64,000 bases of DNA from Methylophilaceae bacterium 11. GTDB taxonomy: Bacteria > Pseudomonadota > Gammaproteobacteria > Burkholderiales > Methylophilaceae. Location: assembly GCA_000525025.1 (NCBI GenBank), contig JCKJ01000001.1, positions 2,170,001 to 2,234,000 on the forward strand. The letters run 5' to 3'. The translations under genes were made by a program, and so were the position numbers. Under the pieces are notes generated by a model. It ran no database searches. It saw nothing but the letters and a program-made list of their open reading frames with translations, and had not been told where the DNA came from. Every line of letters begins with the position of its first letter. The first letter of the stretch is position 1. Positions 1-8,633 of the stretch are shown one piece after another.

Positions 1-282
1 GTAACTCAGCACAGGGATGTTCTCCAGTGCAGTGATGTTGTGCTGGCATTTGGGGCAAGCGGAGCGCGGTGTCACTAGATTATATTTAGCTTGCTCTGGC
101 GCATCTTTTCCTTGTAATTCAAGGCAGTTAGCATGCCATTCGCGCTCCATCATGATAGGTAAACGGTGAATCACCACATTAAGAAAACTACCAACTAACA
201 GGCCAAATACGACAGAAAGCGTGATAAAAAATGCAGGTTCGGCACGCAACAATTCCGAAATAGGCGCAAAAATTTCAAACAT
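1..282 (-). CDS. pilD: Prepilin peptidase / N-methyltransferase, N-terminal part (cut by window edge)
   Basis: This is the first 94 residues of a type IV prepilin leader peptidase, an inner-membrane aspartic protease that cleaves and N-methylates type IV pilins and type II secretion pseudopilins. Visible marks are an N-terminal membrane segment, the family motif [12 protein letters not shown] near residue 30, and a CPKC pair that starts the cytoplasmic zinc-binding loop. The catalytic aspartates lie beyond the window. ATG at 282 has AAGG about seven bases upstream. The family assignment is firm; whether it serves pili, secretion or both cannot be told here. Confidence 0.9.
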   Translation of the reverse strand, partial: MFEIFAPISELLRAEPAFFITLSVVFGLLVGSFLNVVIHRLPIMMEREWHANCLELQGKDAPEQAKYNLVTPRSACPKCQHNITALENIPVLSY

Positions 283-450
283 AATGACCTTATGGGTGAT
301 GTAAACTTTTGCCATCATCGCATCGTTAATATATGTGTGCAATATCGAAAATGATTTTGGTGTAAAAATTGCTAGTTCAATATTGCAAGGCTCTTGAATA
401 GTACTTAACAGTCACCACATAATAGATGTAATTGAAGCAAAGGACTCTTG

Positions 451-858
451 ATGACAAACGACAATAAAGTATTCGATAGAACGCAAATTGACAAAACACA
501 AGTTGAGCTCAATCAATTTGAGCACCCCGCATGGGATGAACCCATCATTTGTCGCGTAGAAGTGGATTTGCCAGGCTGGTTAGCCCAACTGACTGGCGAT
601 CGCTCTTGGGAAATTTATGGTGAAGACGAAGAGGAAACCTGCATTAGTTTTATGATGCGTCAAAAGCAAGGTTCAGAGCACCACGTGATTAAACATAACG
701 CATTGAAACAAGCAGAGGTCACCTTGTATCACAATGGGTACGCTGTGGTGGATGTAGATGGCGAAGCGCTATTTGATGGCTCCTTGACTACCGGTACTAG
801 CGAGTGCGCGCACTTAAGCTATTACCATGCAACAGGCGAGCAAATCATGTTGAATTAA
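451..858 (+). CDS. Conserved-looking hypothetical protein, 135 aa
   Basis: I do not recognise a family. The product is acidic and soluble, with no signal peptide or membrane segment. A run of acidic residues (GEDEEET) sits near position 60, and the C-terminal half alternates hydrophobic and polar residues as a beta-sheet domain would. ATG at 451 is preferred over TTG at 448 because AAAGGA at 439-444 is then seven bases away. The gene stands alone, with pilD divergent upstream and a strong terminator directly downstream, so it is probably monocistronic. Confidence 0.7.
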   Translation: MTNDNKVFDRTQIDKTQVELNQFEHPAWDEPIICRVEVDLPGWLAQLTGDRSWEIYGEDEEETCISFMMRQKQGSEHHVIKHNALKQAEVTLYHNGYAVVDVDGEALFDGSLTTGTSECAHLSYYHATGEQIMLN

Positions 859-885
859 CAGATGTTTAGCTAAGCTAAACAATAT

Positions 886-919
886 ACGGCTTATCAGCGA
901 TGCTGGTAGGCCGTTTTTA
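886..919 (+). terminator. Rho-independent terminator after the 451-858 gene
   Basis: A 13-bp fully paired stem (886-898 with 902-914, two G-T wobbles) closes a three-base loop and is followed by four T. It ends the upstream gene and separates it from convergent ispB. A smaller inverted repeat (GTTTAGC / GCTAAAC) lies just before it, near 864-880. Confidence 0.9.
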
Positions 920-938
920 TATCTTAATTAATATTTGC

Positions 939-1907
939 TTAATATTGACGTGTAACTGAAAATTCGGCCAACTCAACCAACGCACGCTGGTGTTGGTTCT
1001 GCGTAAAAGGAGCAATCGCCTCACAGGCCAGATCCGCCTCTTTTCTTGCTACATTACGCACATACGCCAATGCACCGGTTGATGTTAACACTTCCATCAC
1101 CGCTTCCATTTGCGTCAAATCCCCTTGGCTAATCGCCTCTTTGACAAGCGTTGCCTCTGCAGCCGTACCATGCTGAATGGCATACAGCAATGGCAACGTC
1201 GGTTTTCCTTCTGCCAAATCATTGCCTAGCTTTTTACCGATTTGTGCTGGGTCGCCGCTTAAATCCAGCACATCATCAATCAATTGAAATGCTGTGCCTA
1301 AACGCATGCCGTACTCGGCCAAGCCTTGCTCTTGTTGACTGCTTGCGCCACTCATCACCGCACCCAAACGTGTTGCCGCCTCAAACAGTTTGGCCGTTTT
1401 AAAGTGTATGACCTTTAGATAATCCTGCTCGGTAATGTCTGCTTTACGCACATTCAGCAATTGCAACACTTCACCTTCAGAAATCGTATTGGTGGCCTCT
1501 GCTAGAATTTCCATCACCCGCATATTTTGTAGCTTGACCATCATTTGAAACGCACGTGAATACAGAAAATCACCCACCAGCACACTTGCCGCGTTACCAA
1601 ATACATGGTTCGCTGTGGATTTTCCGCGGCGTAAATCAGACTCGTCCACGACATCATCGTGAAGCAAAGTTGCGGTATGGATAAACTCGACTATCGCAGC
1701 CAAATGATGGTGCTCAGCACGAATGCCTTGAAACATATTGGCTGATAGCAGCACCAACGCAGGGCGCAAACGTTTGCCACCACTATGGATAATGTATTCG
1801 GAGACTTGATTAATGAGCGGGACTTCGGAATGCAGCGACTGACGGATTACCGTATCGACTACGTTCATGTCGGTTGCGATATTGGTTTGAAATGAATTGA
1901 AAGCCAC
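939..1907 (-). CDS. ispB: Octaprenyl diphosphate synthase
   Basis: A trans-type polyprenyl diphosphate synthase that adds isopentenyl units to farnesyl diphosphate to make the ubiquinone side chain. It is cytosolic and all-alpha. Both aspartate-rich magnesium sites are visible: D84-D85-x-x-D88 in the first motif and D211-D212-x-x-D215 in the second; GGKRLRPA near 43-50 binds isopentenyl diphosphate. The 322 residues match E. coli IspB in length and in long stretches around the first motif. The start is GTG at 1907; the next ATG (1868) would remove an N-terminal stretch that aligns with IspB. The usual rplU-rpmA neighbours are not next to it here. Confidence 0.93.
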   Translation of the reverse strand: MAFNSFQTNIATDMNVVDTVIRQSLHSEVPLINQVSEYIIHSGGKRLRPALVLLSANMFQGIRAEHHHLAAIVEFIHTATLLHDDVVDESDLRRGKSTANHVFGNAASVLVGDFLYSRAFQMMVKLQNMRVMEILAEATNTISEGEVLQLLNVRKADITEQDYLKVIHFKTAKLFEAATRLGAVMSGASSQQEQGLAEYGMRLGTAFQLIDDVLDLSGDPAQIGKKLGNDLAEGKPTLPLLYAIQHGTAAEATLVKEAISQGDLTQMEAVMEVLTSTGALAYVRNVARKEADLACEAIAPFTQNQHQRALVELAEFSVTRQY

Positions 1908-2117
1908 GGATGCGTCAACAATAAAGGTTCTAAATTACGCTGATTGCACAATGATCAGTTGCCATGATTTAGGTGAATGTGCGTTTTTGACTAAAAACAA
2001 CGCTCAAACAATCACTTAACAAGGTTGGCTTTACTCAGCAAAGTGCGCATATTATCACGATTTAACCCTATGCGCATTAGTCATTGCCACTTCTCCAATG
2101 CATTAAAAAGGGGTAAC

Positions 2118-2159
2118 ATGAAATCGTCTGAAAGCGCTATTTTTGAGTGCATTTGCTAA
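2118..2159 (+). CDS. Possible 13-residue leader peptide
   Basis: A 14-codon frame (MKSSESAIFECIC, then stop) follows AAGGGG with good spacing and ends four bases before the gene at 2170, inside that gene's ribosome-binding site. Such spacing would allow translational coupling. Nothing else supports it, and a chance frame this short is likely. Confidence 0.2.
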   Translation: MKSSESAIFECIC

Positions 2160-2169
2160 GGAGTGAGTG

Positions 2170-2391
2170 ATGATAAGAAGTTATTACATTGATTACCCGC
2201 AGGAACATATCGAAGGACAAGCCCATCGCTATCGTTGCCTTTTTTGCAAACAGGAAACCACCGCGATTAATGGTCATTTAGAGGGGCACGCCACGACCTG
2301 TACCTACCGTCTGCAAATGGAAAAAGCTGGGTTTGAATGCCAGCACAGTGATGCAGCCACACCAATGACAGAAGCAGACGATTACGATTAA
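2170..2391 (+). CDS. Small putative zinc-binding protein, 73 aa
   Basis: Unrecognised small cytosolic protein. It contains CLFC followed by GHLEGHATTC, giving a Cys-x2-Cys ... His-x3-His-x4-Cys layout around residues 23-45 that could bind one zinc, and an acidic tail. ATG at 2170 is chosen over GTG at 2167 because TAAGGAG at 2157-2163 is then six bases away. It is divergent from ispB and convergent with cysA, so it seems independent of the sulfate operon. No function is proposed. Confidence 0.65.
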   Translation: MIRSYYIDYPQEHIEGQAHRYRCLFCKQETTAINGHLEGHATTCTYRLQMEKAGFECQHSDAATPMTEADDYD

Positions 2392-2393
2392 GA

Positions 2394-2431
2394 AGAGAGG
2401 GCTATCGTTTTCAATACGTAGCAACCTCTCT
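2394..2431 (+). terminator. Hairpin between the small zinc-type gene and cysA
   Basis: Arms AGAGAGG (2394-2400) and CCTCTCT (2425-2431), extended by GCTA/TAGC with a two-base bulge, form a hairpin between two convergent genes. A clean T-run is missing on both strands, so termination efficiency is uncertain. Confidence 0.4.
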
Positions 2432-2441
2432 CTTATAGCCT

Positions 2442-3503
2442 TTAGTGTTTTAGGAATACACGCACTTGTTTAGGTTGCAAGTATACCTGTGACCCCTCAA
2501 TCAGTTGCAGTTGTAAGAATCGCTCTCTGGTCAACTCAGCCTCAATAATGCGTTCATCATCTTGGCGCTGTAGCTCCAACCTCACCAGCGGGCCTAGGGA
2601 GTGGATATAGTTCACTGTGGCAGAAAAACTAGGAGCGCCATTGGGTTCTTTGAGCACTTCAATATCATGTGGACGGATATAAGCCAACGCTGCTGCATCA
2701 TCGACAGACTGATGCTCCACGCTATCCACCGTGACCTCATTGATGCTTGCACGCCCCTTGTTAACGCGGCTTTCAAACTCATTCACATTGCCCAAGAATT
2801 GATATACGAACGGCGATGCCGGTTGATCGTACACTTGCTGTGGTGAGCCAATTTGTTCTACCTTGCCATGGTTCATGACCACGATTCTATCAGCCACTTC
2901 CAGTGCTTCCTCCTGATCATGCGTCACGAATACGCTGGTAATGTGTAATTCGTCATGCAGCCTGCGTAACCAACGACGTAAGTCTTTACGCACTTTTGCA
3001 TCTAAGGCGCCAAACGGCTCGTCCAACAACAACACTTTGGGCTCTACCGCCAAAGCGCGCGCTAAGGCAATACGCTGACGTTGTCCGCCAGAAAGTTGTG
3101 GAGGATAGCGATCCGCCAGCCAGTCCAACTGTACCAACCCCAGCAACTCACGTACACGGCGACGAATCTCCGCTTCTGATGGTCGCGTGGCTTTAGGGCG
3201 AACGCGCAAGCCAAACGCCACGTTTTCAAATACAGTCATGTGTCTGAACAACGCATAATGCTGGAACACAAAACCAACCTGCCGCTCACGCACATTTTTA
3301 TCTGTGGTGTCATCGCCATGAAACGCAATGCGCCCATCGTCAGCGGATTCCAAACCGGCGATAATTCTTAACAGCGTTGTTTTCCCGCAACCTGATGGCC
3401 CAAGTAATGCCACCAACTCACCTGAAGGCACATTGAAATTGATATTCTGTAAGGCGTGAAATTTGCCAAACTGTTTGCTGATATTGTTAATTTCAATACT
3501 CAT
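2442..3503 (-). CDS. cysA: Sulfate/thiosulfate ABC transporter, ATPase subunit
   Basis: The 353-residue protein hydrolyses ATP to drive sulfate import through CysT-CysW. Walker A GPSGCGKT is at 35-42, the Q-loop glutamine at 81, the signature LSGGQRQR at 137-144, Walker B ending D161-E162, and the switch histidine at 195. The remaining ~115 residues form the regulatory TOBE-type domain usual for CysA. It is the last gene of the leftward operon sbp1-EAL-cysT-cysW-cysA, 68 bases after cysW. Length and motifs are intact. Confidence 0.95.
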   Translation of the reverse strand: MSIEINNISKQFGKFHALQNINFNVPSGELVALLGPSGCGKTTLLRIIAGLESADDGRIAFHGDDTTDKNVRERQVGFVFQHYALFRHMTVFENVAFGLRVRPKATRPSEAEIRRRVRELLGLVQLDWLADRYPPQLSGGQRQRIALARALAVEPKVLLLDEPFGALDAKVRKDLRRWLRRLHDELHITSVFVTHDQEEALEVADRIVVMNHGKVEQIGSPQQVYDQPASPFVYQFLGNVNEFESRVNKGRASINEVTVDSVEHQSVDDAAALAYIRPHDIEVLKEPNGAPSFSATVNYIHSLGPLVRLELQRQDDERIIEAELTRERFLQLQLIEGSQVYLQPKQVRVFLKH

Positions 3504-3571
3504 ATTTGCATTTCCCTATTTAATCCAGTTGTGCCCAGTTGGGTGCGTGTTGTATCCAATAATCGAAAGCA

Positions 3572-4471
3572 TTAGCCGTTCGCTTCTTTTTCAAACTCTG
3601 CCGCATTCTTGGCAGACTGCCACTCAACAAATGTTTTGAGCGCCAACGTCACCAGTGCCAGCAACGCTAGTAGCGATGCCACAGCAAAGGCCGCTGCATA
3701 TTGGTACTCGTTATACAAAATTTCCACGTGTAATGGCATGGTATTGGTCATACCGCGGATATGACCAGATACCACAGACACTGCGCCAAACTCACCCATG
3801 GCTCGCGCGTTGGTTAAAATCATGCCGTATAACAAGCCCCATTTAATGTTTGGTAGAGTCACACGCCATAAAATCTGCCAACCGGATGCGCCCAATACCA
3901 GAGCAGCCTCTTCTTCATCTTTGCCTTGTGCTTGCATTAATGGAATCAGTTCACGTGCCACAAAGGGAAAGGTCACAAACACTGTGGCCAACACAATGCC
4001 GGGGATTGCAAAAATCACCTTCATGTCGTTGTCTATCAACCACTCGCCAAACCAGCCTTGCAAGCCAAAGATCAGCACATAAATCAACCCGGCGACCACT
4101 GGTGAAACAGCAAACGGCAAATCAATCAATGTAATGAGGACACTCTTACCTCTAAACTCAAACTTAGCAATGGCCCATGCTGCGGCTACCCCAAACACTA
4201 GATTCAGCGGCAAAGCGATGGCCGCGGCAATCAAGGTGAGCCAAATCGCAGAGAGTGCATCTGGGTCAATCAAGGCACTAAGATAGGTGTCCCAGCCTTT
4301 ACGCAGCGCCTCTGTAAACACAGCTGCCAGTGGTACAAACAAGAACAGCGTTAAAAATGCCAAGGCACTCGCAATCAGCGTCCAGCGAATCCATGCGGGC
4401 TCAGAAGTCGCGCGGCGATGCGCCACCTTGGTCTGATAGCGTACGTGTTGTGTAACGGTAATAGCGGTCAT
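3572..4471 (-). CDS. cysW: Sulfate ABC transporter permease CysW
   Basis: Inner-membrane permease of the CysTWA sulfate importer, 299 aa. It has six predicted membrane segments and the cytoplasmic EEA-type coupling loop, seen as [30 protein letters not shown] split over residues ~184-213, which docks on CysA. The gene starts eight bases after the cysT stop, as expected for an operon that keeps subunits in balance. The N-terminus (about 25 residues) is cytoplasmic and basic. Confidence 0.94.
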   Translation of the reverse strand: MTAITVTQHVRYQTKVAHRRATSEPAWIRWTLIASALAFLTLFLFVPLAAVFTEALRKGWDTYLSALIDPDALSAIWLTLIAAAIALPLNLVFGVAAAWAIAKFEFRGKSVLITLIDLPFAVSPVVAGLIYVLIFGLQGWFGEWLIDNDMKVIFAIPGIVLATVFVTFPFVARELIPLMQAQGKDEEEAALVLGASGWQILWRVTLPNIKWGLLYGMILTNARAMGEFGAVSVVSGHIRGMTNTMPLHVEILYNEYQYAAAFAVASLLALLALVTLALKTFVEWQSAKNAAEFEKEANG

Positions 4472-4479
4472 GAAACTTC

Positions 4480-5313
4480 CTATTCGATTGCTTCGGCGTT
4501 ACGGCGGCTACTCCACCACTGCAAACCATTAATTGCGAGTAATAACAGAAATGAAATCAGCAGCATCACCACCGCCACCGCAGTCGCGCCGGTATAGTCA
4601 TATTGCTCAAGTTTGGTGATGATAATCAGTGGCGTAATTTCCGACACCATAGGCATATTGCCTGCAATAAAAATCACCGATCCATATTCACCAATGGCAC
4701 GTGCAAAGGCCAATGCAAACCCAGTCATGAGTGCTGGCAACAGTGCAGGGAAAATAATCTTGTAAAATGTTTGCCAACGATTAGCGCCCAAGCTGGCGGC
4801 GGCCTCTTCGGTTTCGCTTTCCAAATCCTCTAATACTGGCTGCACGGTACGCACGACAAATGGCAAACCAATAAATGTCAGCGCAATCACCACACCCACT
4901 GGAGTAAACGCCACATGGATGCCGTTAGGTTCTAAAAAGCTACCAATCCAGCCATTTTTGGCATAGACCGCAGTTAAGGCAATCCCAGCCACAGCCGTGG
5001 GCAAGGCAAATGGTAAGTCGACCAAAGCATCAATGAATTTTTTGCCAAAGAAATCATAACGCACCAATACCCAAGCAGTAAGCAACCCAAATACAGCATT
5101 GATGGAAGCACCAATAAACGAAGCGCCGAAGGTGAGTTTGTAAGAAGCCATGACGCGCGGCGCAGTCACCACATGCCAAAACTCAGAAAAACTCAGCTCT
5201 GTCGTTTTAATTAAAGCAGCAGAGAGTGGGATGAGTACAATCAAACTCAGGTACAGCAGTGTGTATCCTAGCGAAAGGCTGAACCCCGGTAAGACATTGG
5301 TTTTTTTGGACAT
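4480..5313 (-). CDS. cysT: Sulfate ABC transporter permease CysT (CysU)
   Basis: Partner permease to CysW, 277 aa from ATG at 5313. The EEA-type loop ([17 protein letters not shown]) and six membrane segments are visible. A TTG ten codons further upstream is in frame, but starting there adds an atypical stretch. Neither start has a strong Shine-Dalgarno sequence, because the DNA before 5313 is nearly all A, so translation may be modest or coupled. The 103-base AT-rich gap to the EAL gene is the largest in the operon's 3' half and could hold a secondary promoter or processing site. Confidence 0.93.
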   Translation of the reverse strand: MSKKTNVLPGFSLSLGYTLLYLSLIVLIPLSAALIKTTELSFSEFWHVVTAPRVMASYKLTFGASFIGASINAVFGLLTAWVLVRYDFFGKKFIDALVDLPFALPTAVAGIALTAVYAKNGWIGSFLEPNGIHVAFTPVGVVIALTFIGLPFVVRTVQPVLEDLESETEEAAASLGANRWQTFYKIIFPALLPALMTGFALAFARAIGEYGSVIFIAGNMPMVSEITPLIIITKLEQYDYTGATAVAVVMLLISFLLLLAINGLQWWSSRRNAEAIE

Positions 5314-5416
5314 AGTTTTTTTAATTGATGTAGGCGAAGGCAATATAACAAACTCTTTTATAACAATTAAATATTTATTTTTTATAACAATATTCAGTTT
5401 AATTATATTGATGTCG

Positions 5417-6316
5417 TTACGCGACCTGTTGTGCGAATTGTCGTTTAATCACTTCAGATGTACTGAGATGCCTGGCCGAGCTTGGGTGGCCAAATAAATA
5501 CCCTTGAATTAACGTCGCACCGGCATCTACAGCCACATGCAACTGGGAGGAAGTTTCTACGCCGGTAATAATGGGCTTTGCCCCTAGCGTTTGTACAAAG
5601 TGCACCAGGCCAAACAACGCTTTACGCACCAAGGGGTCATGTTCAGCTTGCTGAATCAACTGTAAGTCAAATTTAACGTAATCAGGGGCGATTTTCCATA
5701 AGCGGCTGACAAACGAATTGGCACTGCCAAACCGATCAATCGCAATCTTATAGCCACGGTCTTGATAGTTTTGAATGGCGGCAGCTAGTTGCTGCTCATA
5801 TACAGCCAGCTCTGTGTCTTGTTTAAACGTATCAAAATCACGCACCTCAATCACAACTCGCTCTGTCGATACCGCGTGATCATGCAAAATGCGTTCAAAT
5901 ACTTTACCGTGCTCATTCACGCGCATTAGCAAACTAGGATGCACATTTAAAAACAGCAAGCCATTTTCTTTAAAAATCTCGTGATAGTTCAGTACATGCA
6001 GGGCCCTGCTAACGCGATCAAGCTTCACCAACTTGTCTGATTTATCGGCATAGGTAAATGCAAAATCCGGGGTGACTTCTTGAATATTGCCCAACTTGGG
6101 CCTGAGTAAAGCCTCATGTCCATGAAAGTCTCCCGACTGGATATCATAAATCGGCTGAAAAGCAGAGGCCAAATGCACGCCTGCAAACTCACTGGTATAT
6201 TCACCGGTTTGATTGGCTTCCAAGTTAAAGTCATCCAACTCCAATAACAGAGATGACTTTAACTTTTCGCCTAACGCCGCTAGGCGCGCTTTACTTTGTT
6301 TTCCACTTTGCGACAT
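5417..6316 (-). CDS. EAL-domain protein with degenerate active site, inside the sulfate-uptake operon
   Basis: A 299-residue soluble EAL protein without GGDEF, sensor or membrane segment. EAL domains bind and, when intact, hydrolyse c-di-GMP. Kept residues are E68 (in HEALLRP), N124, E157 and K215. The paired metal aspartates read D194-R195 instead of DD, and the AEGVE glutamate is T251. With two metal/catalytic positions lost, phosphodiesterase activity is unlikely, whereas binding of c-di-GMP or of a protein partner remains possible. It lies 39 bases after sbp1 and 103 before cysT on the same strand, so it is probably co-transcribed with the sulfate transporter. Family assignment is firm; role is unknown. 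Confidence 0.88.
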   Translation of the reverse strand: MSQSGKQSKARLAALGEKLKSSLLLELDDFNLEANQTGEYTSEFAGVHLASAFQPIYDIQSGDFHGHEALLRPKLGNIQEVTPDFAFTYADKSDKLVKLDRVSRALHVLNYHEIFKENGLLFLNVHPSLLMRVNEHGKVFERILHDHAVSTERVVIEVRDFDTFKQDTELAVYEQQLAAAIQNYQDRGYKIAIDRFGSANSFVSRLWKIAPDYVKFDLQLIQQAEHDPLVRKALFGLVHFVQTLGAKPIITGVETSSQLHVAVDAGATLIQGYLFGHPSSARHLSTSEVIKRQFAQQVA

Positions 6317-6355
6317 ACGCTTTACTCTACTTCTCTACATCATTCCTGATTAATA

Positions 6356-7336
6356 CTACTTTTGATAAATCTGGTCGAAAATCGCGCCATCGGCAAAATG
6401 CGTTTTCTCGGCATTGGCCCAACTGCCAAACAACTCTTCTACTTTAAAGAGTGAGATCGCATGAAAATCAGCTTGATGTTTTGCTGCCACTGCAGCGACT
6501 TGTGGACGCAGATGGTGATGCACAGCAATGGTCTGACCTTGTTCTGAGTAGTGGAAGTCTAAATATGCTTGCGCAACCGCACGTGTTTTCTTCTTATCCA
6601 CGACTTTATCGACCAAGGCCACTGGATTCTCTGCCAAGATACTTAACGGTGGATACACCACTTCAAACTTGTCTGCACCTAACTCTTCTTGAATCAGAGT
6701 GACTTCATTTTCAAACGTCAGTAATACATCGCCGATTTCACGTTGGGCAAAGGTAGTCGTTGCACCGCGACCACCAGTATCTAGCACTGGTACGTTTTTG
6801 AACAAGTTAGCGACGAACGCTTTTGCCTCTGCATCGCTACCGCCTTTTTTAAGCACATAGCCCCATGCGGCCAAATAACTATATTTGCCATTGCCCGAGG
6901 TTTTAGGGTTAGGGATAATCACTGACACATTGGCTTTCACCAAGTCGTTCCAGTCTTTAATCTTTTTAGGGTTGCCTTTACGCACCAAAAAGACAGAGGT
7001 TGAGGCGGTTGGCGCACTCTCATTGGGTAAACGCGCTTGCCAATCTCTAGGAATCAATTTACCGCGCTCATACAAGATATCAATATCCGGTGAGCGGTTC
7101 ATGGTAATGACATCTGCAGGCAAGCCATCCACGACCGAGCGTGCTTGTTTGCTGGAGCCACCATGCGATTGTTTGATACTGACGGTCTCACCGGTTTTCT
7201 CTTTCCAATACTTAACAAATGCTGGATTGAGCTCTTTATAAAACTCGCGCGACACATCATAAGACACATTCAAAAGCTCTGTGGCTGCGAACGCCAAGCT
7301 TGGCAATGCCAATAAAACAAGACTTAGATACCGCAT
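6356..7336 (-). CDS. sbp: Periplasmic sulfate-binding protein (first copy)
   Basis: Delivers periplasmic sulfate to CysTWA. A signal peptide ends at about residue 17 (ALPSLAFAA), followed by the family signature LLNVSYDVSREFY and [16 protein letters not shown], and later NPKTSGNGKYSYLAAWGYVL, all typical of Sbp/CysP. It heads the leftward operon. The second copy at 12505-13512 has the same architecture but many substitutions, for example ITMNRSPDI in place of VTLALSYDI, which may tune affinity or specificity. Which copy prefers sulfate and which thiosulfate cannot be read from sequence. Confidence 0.93.
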   Translation of the reverse strand: MRYLSLVLLALPSLAFAATELLNVSYDVSREFYKELNPAFVKYWKEKTGETVSIKQSHGGSSKQARSVVDGLPADVITMNRSPDIDILYERGKLIPRDWQARLPNESAPTASTSVFLVRKGNPKKIKDWNDLVKANVSVIIPNPKTSGNGKYSYLAAWGYVLKKGGSDAEAKAFVANLFKNVPVLDTGGRGATTTFAQREIGDVLLTFENEVTLIQEELGADKFEVVYPPLSILAENPVALVDKVVDKKKTRAVAQAYLDFHYSEQGQTIAVHHHLRPQVAAVAAKHQADFHAISLFKVEELFGSWANAEKTHFADGAIFDQIYQK

Positions 7337-7514
7337 GCATTACACCCCTTAAATTCCCATAAGGTGCTCAATATAAACAACCATCAAAATAATGTAAAAG
7401 AATATAAAATTATATATTTATAATAAAATTGTATAAATAAACTAACACTTTTTTACTTAATTCTAGGGTTTTTAGCGTATATTAGGCCCTTATTCGTCAA
7501 TTGCTGACCAGACA
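7337..7514. promoter_or_regulatory. Divergent control region between sbp1 and cysE
   Basis: This gap separates the sulfate-uptake operon from the cysE-encapsulin operon. Positions 7370-7460 are almost pure A/T, as in CysB-type activator regions, but no binding site can be assigned by eye. TATATT at 7478-7483 is a fair -10 for rightward transcription, which would start near 7490 and give a leader of about 108 bases before cysE. No good -35 is seen, in line with an activator-dependent promoter. Confidence 0.5.
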
Positions 7515-7556
7515 ACTGGAAGCCAGTGCGCCTAACTTAGGCCACTGGCTTTTTTT
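7515..7556 (+). terminator. Intrinsic terminator with competing hairpin in the cysE leader
   Basis: AGCCAGTG (7521-7528) pairs with CACTGGCT (7543-7550), extended inside by GCCTAA/TTAGGC and followed by six T: a strong terminator upstream of cysE with no gene before it on this strand. An alternative hairpin, ACTGG (7515-7519) with CCAGT (7523-7527), uses the terminator's 5' arm, so the two cannot form together. This is the layout of an attenuator; the other reading is the 3' end of a short independent RNA. Confidence 0.7.
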
Positions 7557-7597
7557 ATGCCTGTCGCTTTAGATTGCAACAGATACGAGAGGACATA

Positions 7598-8533
7598 ATG
7601 ACGCAACCACTTAACCAAACATTAGGCATTGCAGGCATTGTGAGTGAGTTACGTGAAGTACGCCTCACCTCGCTTGAACACCGCCACCGCCGTAACAATC
7701 CACCTAAACTGCCTTCTAGAAAATCTTTGCAATCCATTGTCGATGGCTTGTCTGCAGCGCTGTTTCCCAACCGTTTGGGCATGCCGGATCTACAAGAAGA
7801 TGGTATTGATTATTTTGTTGGCCATACGCTAGACACTGCTTTGCGCGATTTGTATATACAAGTGCAACTGGAACTCCGCTACGCATCCGATACTGAGCAT
7901 TCCAAAGCACCAAGTAACACGACAGCACTAGACAAAGTACGCACATTCTCACAGCAATTGCCGCATATTCGTACGGTGCTGGATACCGATTTGAATGCAG
8001 CATTTGAAGGCGATCCTGCGGCACGTAGTTTGGATGAAGTGCTGGTGTGCTACCCGGGGATTGCTGCCATCATTCATTACCGTTTAGCGCATGAGCTACA
8101 CAAACTGGGCCTGCCGTTGATTGCGCGGATTATCTCTGAAGTTGCGCACTCTGCGACTGGCATTGATATCCACCCTGGTGCCACGATTGGCAATGGATTC
8201 TTTATTGATCACGGCACGGGTGTCGTCATTGGTGAGACAGCGATTATTGGTCGCCACGTGCGCCTATATCAGGCCGTGACGTTAGGTGCAAAACGCTTTC
8301 CTACCAATGCACAGGGCCATCTCATCAAAGGCGATGCCAGACATCCGATTGTAGAAGACGATGTCGTGATCTATGCCGGTGCGACGATTTTAGGACGCAT
8401 CACGATTGGTGCGCATTCTGTGATTGGCGGCAATGTATGGCTGACCAAAAGCGTGCCGCCTAACAGCAATATTACCCAAGCACAAACACAGGACGTGGCC
8501 AATGCAAGCCCACAACCATCTAACGCAACTTAA
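7598..8533 (+). CDS. cysE: Serine O-acetyltransferase (EpsC/SrpH type)
   Basis: Makes O-acetylserine, the carbon acceptor for sulfide in cysteine synthesis. The product has 311 residues: an alpha-helical N-terminal half and a left-handed beta-helix of hexapeptide repeats from about 185 to 290. Serine acetyltransferase signatures are IDIHPGATIG (190-199) and the RHP histidine at 249. ATG at 7598 is chosen over TTG at 7574 because GAGAGGA at 7588-7593 is correctly spaced. It heads the rightward operon with the encapsulin and desulfurase; this three-gene grouping is known from family 2A encapsulin loci. Its 3' end runs into a tandem repeat. Confidence 0.92.
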   Translation: MTQPLNQTLGIAGIVSELREVRLTSLEHRHRRNNPPKLPSRKSLQSIVDGLSAALFPNRLGMPDLQEDGIDYFVGHTLDTALRDLYIQVQLELRYASDTEHSKAPSNTTALDKVRTFSQQLPHIRTVLDTDLNAAFEGDPAARSLDEVLVCYPGIAAIIHYRLAHELHKLGLPLIARIISEVAHSATGIDIHPGATIGNGFFIDHGTGVVIGETAIIGRHVRLYQAVTLGAKRFPTNAQGHLIKGDARHPIVEDDVVIYAGATILGRITIGAHSVIGGNVWLTKSVPPNSNITQAQTQDVANASPQPSNAT

Positions 8534-8594
8534 GATAACGCAACTTAAGATAACGCAACTTAAGATAACGCAGCTTAGATAACGCAGCTTAAGT
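8521..8594 (+). repeat. Five tandem 15-bp units across the cysE stop codon
   Basis: The unit TAACGCAACTTAAGA occurs exactly at 8521-8535, 8536-8550 and 8551-8565, then as a 14-base variant (8566-8579) and a diverged copy (8580-8594). The first unit encodes the last codons of cysE and its TAA stop. Each unit holds the palindrome CTTAAG or a one-base derivative. The copies fill most of the gap to the encapsulin gene and look like recent slippage. Confidence 0.92.
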
Positions 8595-8633
8595 AATCAA
8601 AATAGTAATCAAAATTTTTAACAGGAGAACACA

